Assembly: GCA_019722365.1 (NCBI GenBank)
Contig: JADFUC010001763.1
Coordinates: 124,001-188,000, forward strand
Reading direction: 5' to 3'
Origin: Lithospermum erythrorhizon
Taxonomy: Eukaryota > Streptophyta > Magnoliopsida > Boraginales > Boraginaceae
DNA length: 64,000 nucleotides
Both the position numbers and the translations under genes were made by a program. The notes under the pieces were generated by a model. It did not search any database and had not been told where the DNA came from. It saw only the letters and a program-made list of their open reading frames with translations. This document shows, piece after piece, positions 34,945 through 45,945 of the stretch (the stretch's first letter is position 1; each line of letters begins with the position of its first letter).

Positions 34945-37900
34945 ATGCTTGATGGTTTATTAGGGACTGGTTTCAAAGCTAAATGGTAATTATTGTCAAT
35001 TTGTCCCAAAACATTGTCCAGTTTCAATTTATGTTATTCACTTTTTTTAAAAAGTTTCAACCTAGTATTTTTAATGGACTTTAATATAAAAATGATTATT
35101 TTTCCTGTTAGTTTTTAGTTTTTTTTTTTGTTTCTTATGTCTGAGCTAATTGTTAAATTTGCCATTATTATTTGTTAACTTGATATTGTAAAAAAAATCA
35201 TGTTAAGTCATAAGTTTTTTATTTTTTAATATTTTGGGTTAAGTTGATTTTTGAATTTGAAGTTTTTATCTGTTAATTTGACTAAAATTTGAAGCAAATC
35301 GGAGATTAAATGGTAAATCTAGTAAAAAAAAATTTGCTTGTTAGTTGTTACTTTTTTTGTATAAGTTAATTGTTGAATTTTACTTTATTAGTTGTTAATT
35401 TGATTGAAATGTGAACCAAATGGGAGATTAAATGGTAATAATGCCAAGTTTTTTTGCCTTTAATTTTTATGTATAAGTTAATTTTTGGATTTTTCATTAT
35501 TATCTGGTAATTTGATTGAAATGTGAAGCAAATCTGTAATTTCTGGTAACTTTATATCATCAATTTTTTTCTGTGACTTGTTATTTTATTTATTATTTGT
35601 AAGTTAACTGTTTATTTTGATGTTATTATCTGTTACATTGATTGAAATGTGAAGCAAATCGGAGATTAAATCGATCAAGGCGAGAATTGAGATAGCGAGG
35701 AGGAGAGCAGAGGCGAAACAGAGGTTTCTCAAGGATGATCTCGCCAAACTGCTTGTTAATGGCCTTGATGTTGATGCATTTAATAGGGTTAGAGAACTTG
35801 CACTATATTTTTGCTTCATGTTTTTTATTTCGTAGATCTAATCGTTTTTCGCAAATATATGATCCTTCGAATTTTTCTTATGTTTGCTGAAGAAATTATG
35901 ATTTAAGAATATTTAACAATTATTCTTTTTTATTAGTTATTTTATTCAGCTGTGTATTTTCGCTTATTGGTTATCGCCTATCTTTAGCATTATTTGTTTT
36001 CCCGTAGTTTTCTAAGAACTTTTTTTCTTTTTTTGTCATTTCTAAGATAAAGCTCTTTGATACTGAATAATAGCTCTTTGATTCTGAAAACTTTCGGATT
36101 GTTGTGATCCCTGTATTCTGTAAGATTATGTATCTTATTCAGCTACATTTTCGGTTGTGGCCTATATTTTGCATTATGTGGTTTCTCATATTTTACTGAT
36201 CATTTCGTTTTTTTTTTTGGTGGTACTTCTAAGCTTGATTAATTATGACATTTAAATTTTAGCTTATGCAGAATATCGTTCAGTACTTAATATGTGTCTG
36301 CTCTTTAGTACTGAAAGTTTCACATTGTTGTGATACCTGTATGGATCTAACTATCTACGACTGATTATGCACGATTGTAAGAGAGACTTTGGGGCTGAAT
36401 TTATTGAAAAGTAGATTGAATTTAAATGAGTTTTGCATAATCATAACGTTTTCCAACATGATGAAGATAATGAATTCAAATATGTAATCTGCGTGTACTA
36501 AAGCGGATAATTGCCTTCTCTCGTTTATCAAATGATAAAATCTCTAAGTTTTTGCCTTCTCTTGTCCGATGTTCTCATTCATTTTATAATTGTTATGAAA
36601 TAACAGACTGAAGAGTATCTGGTGGGGCAGAATATTCTTGCCTCCTATGATTTTATTGAGCAAACTTGTGAGTATATAACTGGGCAGCTCTCTTGCATGC
36701 AAAGGCAAAGGTATGGACTATGAGGTGCCAATAGATTTTCTAAAAAGTTTATTACCAAGTATGGATTATCATTTGTAGAGCAATTTAACATAGTATTGGT
36801 TATTAGATTCAGAATGTCTTCTAGATTTGATACTTGTGTCCTTTTGCTCGTTATTGAGACTCAGTCCCACATTGGGTGTGTAAAGCGCCAGGAGTGAATT
36901 AATAAGGTTACAGGCTTAAATCCGTCTATAACCAATTGGTTTTTAGTATGGGCCCGTGGAATTTCTTAACGTAGTATGAAGCCAGGAGCCGTTGTTAAGG
37001 CCACGTGTAAACCCGTATATGGTCCAAATGGTTGAGTTACACGTGCGGGAGGGTATTGAGACCCAGTCCCACATTGGGTGTGTAAGACATTCCGGGTGAA
37101 TTAATAATGGGTGTGTAAGACATTCCGGGTGAATTAATAAGGTTCTGGGCTTCATCCATCTATAACCGACACTCGTTTACTTTTCTTGTTCCAGTATGAA
37201 TGTCGCCACCTACGGTTCTATCAACTATATACTTTGGTTGATTTCAGCAACAGATAGGCAAATTAGAAATATTTAAACGCAAATAGCTGCAGATGTTATT
37301 TGATATTGAAAGAGCAAGAACTACGAATTCATCTGCAATATGGAACTTATAACAAGGTCTATAAGGAAATGTACATATTTTGACCAATTGATGCCTCACT
37401 AAACAGTCATAATCTCTTATGTACATATTTTCTTTGTTATATTATGTCTTTGCCACTACGCAGGTCTTTCCTTCGTTTTATTTCTTCTAAAATTGGAGTG
37501 TATCAAGAACAATAACATTTTGCTTGTATATCATGAATCATGATTACTGATTGTTTTCAACATTTTTTAGGGAATGCCCGGAGGAATGCAGGGAGGCTGT
37601 AGGTTCATTAATGTTTGCTGCAGCAAGGTTTTCTGATTTGCCAGAGTTACGTGATCTCAGAAATCTATTACGGGAGAGATATGGAAATTCTCTAGAATGC
37701 TTTGTTAATCAAAAGGTACATATTGAGATGTCACCAAAAAATATAAAATATGATTTTTTTTTCTTTTATGCATCTTTTTTAACTTGGTTGCGGATCTTCA
37801 GTTTCTTGAGAAATTAAATTCAAGGCCTCCTGAGAGGGAAACGAAGATCAGGTTGTTAGAAGATATTTCATCTGAGTATTCACTGAAGTGGGACGCAAAA

Positions 37901-39900
37901 GGCTTTGAACAGAGAATGGCTCCTCCATCTAATACTGTGCAGGTTCATCTTCTGCATTCAGGGCCCGATCACCAAAAAATTATGTTATGCTCATGATAAC
38001 TCAGGATATCAATATTCGTAAAAGTTGATAAGAGTCATTCTTATGATCTACCTTGTGTTGCTATTAGTTGAAATTAGAATAGAAATACATTCTTGTATGG
38101 ATATATTTTACTCTTACTGACAAAGAATAAGGATGACGTAAAAAATAAAAATTTATTTATGTTATCCTTTCATGTATCCTGCATTGTGGTCCTCAATTTA
38201 CAAAAATAATTTGAATAGAGGAAAAAGCAAACTTCATTTTGAAAGTGTTCATTATTTCATTGAAGGAAATTATGGATTCTAATATCTCTAATTTTCTTCA
38301 TGGCCAGATCCAGTCCCAATCAAGCAAGCATGGGAGTAATTATGTTGCCCTGAAAGAGTACAATCAACTGAGAAAAAATTATGGATCTGCAAAACCTAGT
38401 AACTGTGAATATCCAACCACTGAGAAGAGGTCTGAGCTTGCCAATGCCGCCAATGGTGGGGACAAAATGCATAGTTCTGCGGAGGGAACATTCTATTCAA
38501 GAGAGGACAACATCCCGAAATCCAAAAAGCAAGATGTACTCAGGCAGAACCATAATTATGTTAACAATGGTGAAAGAAAGCATGGTTACAGGGAAGGATT
38601 CTCTAAAGAAGAATACAGCACCACAGAGACTGAGAAGAGGGATGTTACAAAGCAGAGGCCTGAGCTTGTGAAAGCTAAAGATCAAGTCCAGCAAAGCAAA
38701 GATGTTGAATATTTGAGAAGGAAGAAGCCAGACATTCATAACCCAAATGATACCATGGAAGGAATGCCTGAGAAATTGAACAATGAGATACTATTCCATA
38801 ATGGTAAAGCAGCTGAGAAATTCAAGTCTAATCATGCGAAAGAAGATGGCTGCCAACAATCTATGAGATCACGCAGGTCACATGATACAAAAAGGTCAGA
38901 GAATGTTGATACTGGGTTCATGATTCAAAATAATAGAGTGAATAACAATAGTAAGGGGAATTCAGAAATTACTCCACTTCATGGTCAAAGTCCAGTGGAC
39001 AGACAAGACCTGTCATCTACCCCCAAGTATATAAATGAAAGGGATGTAGAAAAGTTTAGGACGAATGGGCTGGGGGAAAACAGTGTACCAGTTCCTCCAT
39101 ACTCAAGGTCAATCAATGGTATGCTCCCCCCTCCATATACTAAACCACGAGATGGCAAACACAAAAGTAGTGGAGTGTCAAAGCATGCTAATTCTGAGTA
39201 TGATGGGCCTTCTGGGGAGCCATCATCTCAAAACACAGATCGTGCAGTTGACCTCTCAGAGAATACTCATAAGGAAGGTGTTCAAATTAAACAGGAAGAA
39301 GAAAGAGCTGAGCAGGTCCCTCTGGAAACTCGTGATCCTGAAGATCATCTTGATCACAAGGATATGATTCCCCTTCCGAAACCAAGATCAATTAGGAGAA
39401 AGCATCGTCGATCCTCACGTCAAAATGAAGTCAGCAGTACCGAAGATGTTGAACCTATCAGGAGGGGTTCAAATAGCAGGAGAAGGGAAAGCTCAAGGAA
39501 AGGGTTGCAGATATTATTTGATGATGAGAATCCTAAGCAGGACAAAGAGGAAAAGGTTATTGACAAAATGCTTCTACATTACTGTAAGAAGCCATCTAGT
39601 TTTGACATAGGAAAGCTGGTACCAAAGTCCAATGCTCATCCTGCTGAGCAAAGGACTGTTCATGCTGCTGAGTCCTCACATGGCCAGAGGAAATATGTCC
39701 AAGATGAAGAGTCAGAACATGTTCAAGTGCCCACTAGATCTTTGTCTCTCCCTCATAAGCATACTTCCCCTCCAGAGGCCATAAAAGCATTCACTCGTGT
39801 TAATTCGTTGCAGCCAGATAACCAGGCTCGACATGTGCATCCTAAGTTGCCTGATTATGAAGATTTTGTTGAACGTATGGCTACCCTGAGGGGGAAATGA
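34945..39900 (+). CDS. IST1-like protein (ESCRT-III/VPS4 regulator), six exons
   Basis: Inferred exons: 34945-34985, 35655-35787, 36607-36710, 37571-37715, 37802-37942, 38308-39900; phases agree at all five GT-AG junctions, giving about 718 aa. Residues 1-190 form the IST1 (Regulator of Vps4 activity) domain: MLDGLLGTGFKAK, then RRRAEAKQRFLKDDLAKLL, CPEECREAVGSLMFAAAR, FSDLPELRDLR and RYGNSLECFVNQK. Residues 190-690 are charged, low-complexity and probably disordered. The C-terminus, LPDYEDFVERMATLRGK, matches a type-1 MIT-interacting motif that in IST1 relatives binds the AAA ATPase VPS4 (SKD1 in plants). The family acts at endosomes in multivesicular body sorting. The start is fixed by the conserved MLDGLLG. 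The exon 6 acceptor at 38306-38307 is chosen for its pyrimidine tract; an in-frame alternative exists at about 38268. Intron 1 holds a tandem array and intron 3 a TRIM. Confidence 0.93.
35240..35654 (+). repeat. tandem array in intron 1 carrying exon-2-like acceptor copies
   Basis: Units of 112-126 bp start at about 35240, 35362 and 35474, with the last copy starting at 35600 and running into exon 2. Each reads TAAGTTAAT..., then ...TTGATTGAAATGTGAAGCAAATC. The unit therefore duplicates the end of intron 1 plus the first bases of exon 2. In the first unit AG|CAAATCGGAGATTAAATG|GTAA gives an 18-nt block between a splice acceptor and a donor. In the second unit the acceptor AG is AC, and in the third the block is 17 nt and diverged. 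Confidence 0.85.
36852..37171 (+). mobile_element. TRIM element inside intron 3 of the IST1-like gene
   Basis: Direct LTRs at 36852-36936 (85 bp) and 37054-37171 (118 bp) begin TATTGAGAC(T/C)CAGTCCCACATT. The second LTR is longer because of an internal 34-bp tandem duplication (two copies of GGGTGTGTAAGACATTCCGG). The internal domain is only about 117 bp, with a degenerate primer site (TAGTATGGGCCC near 36944) and a purine tract (GCGGGAGGG at 37046). Exact target duplication CTCGT flanks it (36847-36851 and 37172-37176). Being intronic, it need not harm the gene. Confidence 0.88.
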
Positions 39901-40745
39901 ATTCTGACAAACGAAGATATTCACAGAACATCCTCCCATTCCCTGCCACAAGAAATGTGTATTCGGCTAAAGTACTCACAGTTGGAACCCATACCATCGC
40001 CTTTCACCTTTTGGGAATCAATCCGACTATTGTCATTATTATTTCAGAAGCACACCTTGCATATCAGGTTGGTTAGTTTCTTGTCCCACGATTTATTAAC
40101 TCACTATGGAAGTTTAATTTCATTGCCTGTGTGGCCTGTGCATTGTGTTTGTAATATTGTACTAACAATTACATACATGTATCATTAATAGCACGCCAAA
40201 AAACCCATATTTTACTTATTACATTTTTCATTGATGATAAGTCTAATGCGATTACGTTGTTAACATGTTGTCAATGTTGTTAAATAGTGTTATTAAGTAA
40301 AAATTGTTTTGATTGGAAAGGTCGGTATATAGAATATACGTTGAATAGATAGATGTGTTTTGTACTCGTATGACACTCACTCCAACTTAATATCCTTAAT
40401 CAATTAAGGACTTTTATCCCTAATTTTTGTACTCCTAGAGACATTTTTAGCAAATATTTCTGCAAACCAAAACTCAACATGCTATTGTTTAAATGCATTG
40501 GGAGCTTTGTTCGATGAAAATTTGAAATAGGAAACCATAATCATCACTCCATTAATAATCTTCCTCCACCCATCTAACTTTTGGTTGTATCCACTGATAT
40601 TATATCATTTATGAGATTTGATGGTGAGAAATAGTCTTTCCTCCAAAATATTTACCTCGTTTCTCGAACCTTTTTTTTTCTTGATAAATTCAAAATAACT
40701 GTTATGTAATGAATCTATATATATAATTGGGGAAGGGTTAATTAG
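39901..40745. other. 3' UTR and downstream of the IST1-like gene
   Basis: Likely 3' UTR for the first few hundred bases (T-rich, with TAATATTG/ATTAATAG words near 40150-40190), then ordinary intergenic DNA. No other gene is visible. Confidence 0.5.
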
Positions 40746-40960
40746 AAGTTATTTCCTCCATCTCATAAAAATTGTCTACTTTTGACTTTTAATAGTTGTA
40801 ATTTTTAAATTTTGACCATAGATATTTTTTGTTTGTATTGTATAATATTTGATGAAAACTATATCAATAAAAAAAATATTTTAATTCTTTTCATTGATAT
40901 ATTTTTTTTATCGAATGTTATCTGACATGAAATATATTTAAAAATTTAATTATTTACCCT
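40746..40960. mobile_element. Stowaway-like MITE fragment
   Basis: Starts TTTCCTCCATCTCATAAAAATTGTC and continues with the AT-rich interior typical of the group. The right inverted end is absent or too diverged to see. Confidence 0.4.
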
Positions 40961-42879
40961 TTTGAACTTTGTGAAGCTAGTCGAGTTTACCTGAACTTTC
41001 AAAATCAATCTGTTTGTCCATAAACTATCCAGAGCCCAGATGGAATAGAGTTAGTACTTTTGATAAAATTGGGCCGTGGTAGAAGAGCACTGTCTTATGG
41101 TTTTCAAAATGTCATGTGGCCGAGTATGCTTATTTTGGTGTCAGGCAAAGAGCTGTCAGGGTAGGCCCTGTACTTTTAGTGTCTATCTGGCCTTTTGACT
41201 TCTAAATATCACAATTTTCGTTAGTGAAATGGCCTTATTACCCTTAAAATGTAGCATTTAGTCGCGATAAAATGATTATTTTGTTCCTAACACTAAAGTA
41301 TAAGTGTGAAATGACTATTTTTGCCCACTACTCTATTTGCGAGTTAAATGATTTCATTAAAGGAATAAAATTGTCATTTCTTAAAGTGTATAGTATTGCC
41401 CCCACACACCTCGCCCTTCCCAATCCCAATCTCTTGATAGTATTATACCACTTTTGACGCTTCAAAATTCCAATTAACTGTCATTTGCAAATCTAATTCA
41501 ATCATTCCTAACTGAGAACCCTTTTCACTTAAAAAACTCTTCAACTTGAACTCTCAAATCAACCAAACTCTTGATAGGCGAGAGAAAGAGGCGGCCCGGT
41601 ATGAAAGACATGAAACAAAGTTGAGGAAAGAACCGAACCACTTTTCCTGAGGTAGAAGAGCAGGAACCCTTTTTGGAGAGAAGGAGTCCTTGATTTGCCA
41701 AAATCGTATGAGTAAGTTCACGAAGAATTAATGCTTGGGGTGGTCCAATTTTGAAATTTTAATACTTAGATGACATGCATTTTCTGAGGTGGACAAGCGA
41801 GCTTGCTTGTGATAAAATGAGAGGGTGGAAGGTTTATCAAATTTGGTGGTCATCGTGTGTATTGAGGGGTGGGTTAGGTATAGACTATTGCGAGGGTTGT
41901 CGGGCTTCGCTGATATGGTGATGTATGCTCGAGGGAGATGGGGCTCGCTGGCATTTGTTTTGTATTCAAACTGTGACTTAACACAGATGGATTAGTTGTT
42001 AAAGACCGAAGATGTGGAAGACATGATTCGATGGTCTAAAGGGTTAGGGAAATAGGATGTTTGTCATGCCTTTAGTCGGAAGTTAGCGAAAGGTTGTATT
42101 AGGTGAAATGTATAGCAGTTAGCCAAGAAGAATTATTTCAAAAGGCACATTGAAGGAACTCTCGGCAGAGAGACGATGTTGTCGAGTTTGAAAGAAAACA
42201 CTAAAATGCCATTGTTGCGTGGTACCACGAAGTGGAGAGGCAGAGAATGCGAAGATGTAGAAATGCAGGGGGTCGAGGATTGAGGGAAGTGGAAGTTGAG
42301 AAGTCGGGGGATTGAAATGGAAGTCGGGAATGGAGAGGGGAAGTCTGGGGGTGAGGGAATGGATGAAAGTGAAGTACAGGGGGGTCAAGGAATGGATGAA
42401 AGGGAAGTTGAGGGGGGGCAGAGTTTTGAGGAAAGGGTAATTGAGAGTCGAGGGATGGATACTTTCATGAATGAACCACGACATTGTCTTTGAGGATTTT
42501 GATTGGGAAACTGAAGCTTTCATGCGGAAGATAATTTTGGTGAAGATTATCTCGTCGGTCGAGGAGAAGAAATGGAGGGTGAAACCCGGTAAGACTTCTG
42601 ATAAGTAGATGGTGGAAATGCTGCAGCGGAATGAGAAGGAATGTTTGAGGATTTGGGGCCGGTGATGTATGACATTGGGCGGCTGCACGAATCTTTATTT
42701 GGCGCTCGAATCGGTTGCATAGGTGAGTGAAAATGGCGAAGGGGAAGGAGGTCGGGTTAGTGAGAGGAGGCGAGAAGAAAAAAAAAATGAAGGTCTGATG
42801 CTGACAGTGAAGCCAATCTTAAAAAATCCGTATTATTGACATGGTCTTTCTGGCCAGTGATTTAAAACTGTTGCAGGGA

Positions 42880-44480
42880 GTATCACGTGCTTGACAAAGC
42901 CTCTGAGTTTGTAAAAAATGAGCTTGATAGAGTTGATGTCAAATGTGTCAATGCGGATGGTAGCTTGCGTCTTACGTTCGCTTGGTTAGCGAGTCAGCCA
43001 GAACATCTGTGGAACAATGGATAGAATCATACACGTGGGGCGTCCGTCAAAATCCAAACAATCTCTGTGAAGTGGGCGCCAAGAGATATGTGACGAGTTC
43101 GAAGAACTGACCATATCGATGAAGGCACTTCGGCCGATTGATGTATATGACGACACGAAGGTCGAGATCGGTCAGCTGGCTACGTAGAGCCATCGAGCAG
43201 GTACTTAATCTCTACGACAATGAAACCCGCCAATTTGCTGGTGTGGAGTTATCTGAGGAGATAGTTGACATAATGCACAGATTAGGCTATAAATCGTCAA
43301 ACAAGAAAACAAAAATTCAGTAGATATATGTGCCCATCGCCGTTGAAAGAGGGGTTTTTAGTGGGTGTAAGCCGATTTGTATGCCTCGACGGTTGTTTTT
43401 TGAAAGGTTCGTTTAGGGGTCAGATCTTGCATTTGCTTTGTTGAAGTGCTTTGATGTTGACAAACGGCATTTAATCACATTGTATGGGCGGTGGTAGAAG
43501 TTGAGAATACGGATTCGTGGACATGGTTCGTGAGGTTGTTGAAAGAGGATCTGATGATGGATGAGTGAACGGACTCGTGGAGTCTTTCATGATTGACCCG
43601 ACCAAAAGGTAACCCTTGTACTGCCCATTGTACTTTGGCCTGTGCCTTTTAAATATCAAGTCTTAACTAATTGTTAATCGGCATTGTAGGGTCCAGGGTG
43701 CCATAAAGAATGAGTTATCGGATCTGAGAACCACCCAGTTATATGTCAAACACCTTCACGCCCGATTGAATGCAAAAGATTCCCGAGAGTCTTGAAGAAT
43801 ATGATGTGGGGAAGTGTGCTCGGTATTTAAATGAACCATATTTTAAAGTAAAGATGCAGCAGCTTAGGAATGTGAGTGTGGAGGATACGAGAGAATAACT
43901 TTGTTCAGTATTGATCCAAGGAAATGGACCAAGACATGCATTTCGGCTGGAACAAGGAATTGAATAATTGGGCGGAGGCATTGGCGTTTCGCGTCGGATC
44001 GAGGGACCGGTGATTGCTCACAATGTTGAATACTATTTATCATACCATCATGACCCGGATAGTAGAGCAGCGTGAGAAGAAGTTGAAGTGTAAGGGTCCA
44101 GTGGGTCCAAGGATTGATGGAGTGTTGCAGAAAAGGGAAGAGAAGCTACATGATTTCATTTGTTCGTCCAGGTTCTCGAGGAGTTATACGCAAACAGCGA
44201 CTTTGTGGTTGATATTGAGAAGAGGGAGTGCTCGTGTGGGTTGTGGCAGTTGGGAGGCACGCGCCGTACCCGAATTTGCGTGTCTGGTCAGAGGCAAGAT
44301 CCGCATAAATGTCACTTGATGATTTCCTTTTGAGCCACACAGTTGAAATTTACAACAACTTCTTTGAACCATTGAGGAGGTCACTTATGTTTCTAGACAA
44401 AGAGCTCGTATCGGACATTCTCCACTTTGATATAAGAGTACTTCAGGATGGCCTAAAAGAATTGGGAAGAAAGATGTGTT
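42880..44480 (+). pseudogene. MuDR/MULE transposase relic, 5' and central part
   Basis: In alternating frames I read RGVFSGCKPICM followed by a broken GCFLKGSFRGQ-like segment (43345-43440), VVEVENTDSWTWF (about 43490-43530) and LLKEDL (about 43540), which are signatures of the MULE transposase catalytic domain. Further on come VDIEKRECSCGLWQLGG (about 44200-44260) and DPHKC, a SWIM-type zinc finger as found at the C-terminus of these transposases, and a basic LGRKM near 44470. Stops and frame shifts are frequent, so it is non-functional. The role in a live element is cut-and-paste transposition. Confidence 0.8.
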
Positions 44481-44505
44481 GAATTTCTGAGTCCGTGCGC
44501 TTGTT

Positions 44506-44778
44506 TTAATGATGACTTAAACGTTGTTTACTATCTAACATATGTGCTTAAGATGCCATGAAATGTACCATGCTAGTATGCTTAAATATTTTATTTTATC
44601 TAGCATGTGAGTATAAAAGCAAACCGTGTCCTTGTGCTTAACCTTTATATTAGTTATGGACATGTGTTTAAAAATCAATATTTATTAAATGCATCCCAGG
44701 GAGTTTGTTGAACTAGGTCGTACACACTTGTTTAATGATGACTTAACGTTGATTTACTATCTAGCATATGTGCTTAAG
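44506..44778 (+). repeat. two direct copies of a 48-bp unit
   Basis: TTTAATGATGACTTAAACG followed by TTTACTATCTAACATATGTGC occurs at 44506, and nearly the same sequence at 44731. The 225-bp spacing suggests a partial tandem duplication within the nested element. Confidence 0.7.
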
Positions 44779-44920
44779 TGATTTAATTCATAGGTATGTA
44801 TTAGAAAGGTGCTTGTCGGACCCTTAAAGTTGACATTGATATCAAAAGCAAGCACATGCTCGAGGCATTGAAGACAATGAAGAAATGTCGTGAGCTTGAG
44901 GTGATTTTGCAATGCCAAAA

Positions 44921-45212
44921 TATGAGTATGGTGAGATAGAAGAAGAATCAACCATACAAAAGCTTCAAAATTAATATCTCCCCAAATAAGAACTTGATCA
45001 AGATCAAGGAAAGAAAGTAAAGTAAGATTGACCATAACTTTTTACACAATCTTTGAAAGCTGCGTCAAGACTCGATCTCTTCCGATCTTGATTCTTAGTG
45101 AACTTTTCTTCTTGGTCCTTTCAAGACCCGGTAGATTGAGCGATCTTCTTCTTGTCGCCATTATTTCGCTTTGAAGCTTTGTATGGTTGATTCTTATCTC
45201 GCGTACTCGTAT
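44921..45212. mobile_element. MITE with 45-bp inverted repeats
   Basis: The left end ATGAGTATGGTGAGATAG...GAATCAACCATAC is mirrored at the right end by GTATGGTTGATTC...GTACTCGTAT, giving inverted repeats of about 45 bp around a 200-bp core. There is no ORF. It sits at or in the start of the nested LTR. The superfamily cannot be told. Confidence 0.75.
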
Positions 45213-45683
45213 TGATCGATATTATGCATGAATGAGAGCAATGTTAATGTTAGTCAAAATGAGTTTTGGATGTTTATTGCATGTATGATTCACCCCAGAT
45301 CATTTGTGCATTCATCTTTTATCTAGCGTTCGTTTGAGGGTGTTATCTACTTTTAGTATTCGCGTTTGTTTTACAAATTGCTAAAAGTTGTAATGCGGTG
45401 AAGCATGAATTAAAGTTTGTATAAATTAGAAAAGCGGTCGGCGACCTGCTTAGTCTGTCGCCCCCCACCAGGGCGATAAAGTATAGGCTAACAAGTGGTA
45501 TCAGGCGGTCTACATTTGAGTCTAACAAACTCATAGAGTGGTTCATATGTGGACCCAGTAATGCGTTAATTTTCTGTGAATTATATGTTTAATTTGATGT
45601 TAGAATCGTATTTAGGTGAATGTGATATATTTGTGTGTTTGATATATTTTATAGCCTTTGACATGTACATAATTTTAGATCAT

Positions 45684-45945
45684 CATGAGTATGGTGAGAT
45701 AGAAGAAGAATCAATAAAATGAAAACTGAAAGTGAAGAATAGCGATGAAGAAGAAGATGGATTGATACACCGATGTGAAAGGACCCGAGAAGAAAAGTTC
45801 ACGAAGAATCAAGATCGGAAGAGCGAGGTCTTGAGATGCGAAACCAAAGATTGAGTAAAGTTATGGCTTGAATCTTTACTTTACTTTCTTTCACTTGATC
45901 TTGATTGAAGTTCTTATTTGGAGATATTTTTCAAATCATTTTTTG
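45684..45945. mobile_element. second, inverted copy of the same MITE
   Basis: Starts with the same ATGAGTATGGTGAGATAG, but its core matches the first copy in reverse complement (for example CTTCCGATCTTGATTCTT of the first is found inverted at about 45810). The far terminus is truncated or diverged near 45945. Confidence 0.7.

Noticed and set aside
38239..38307. IST1-like exon 6 starting at the ATG at 38239
   Set aside because: The frame simply extends upstream into the intron. The best acceptor, with a pyrimidine tract, is at 38306-38307, and no start is needed there because the N-terminal exons join in phase.
42119..42688. 189-codon minus-strand frame rich in Pro, Ser and Leu
   Set aside because: It is the shadow of a purine-rich low-complexity stretch within the MULE; it has repeated LTP/FIHSL words and no domain.
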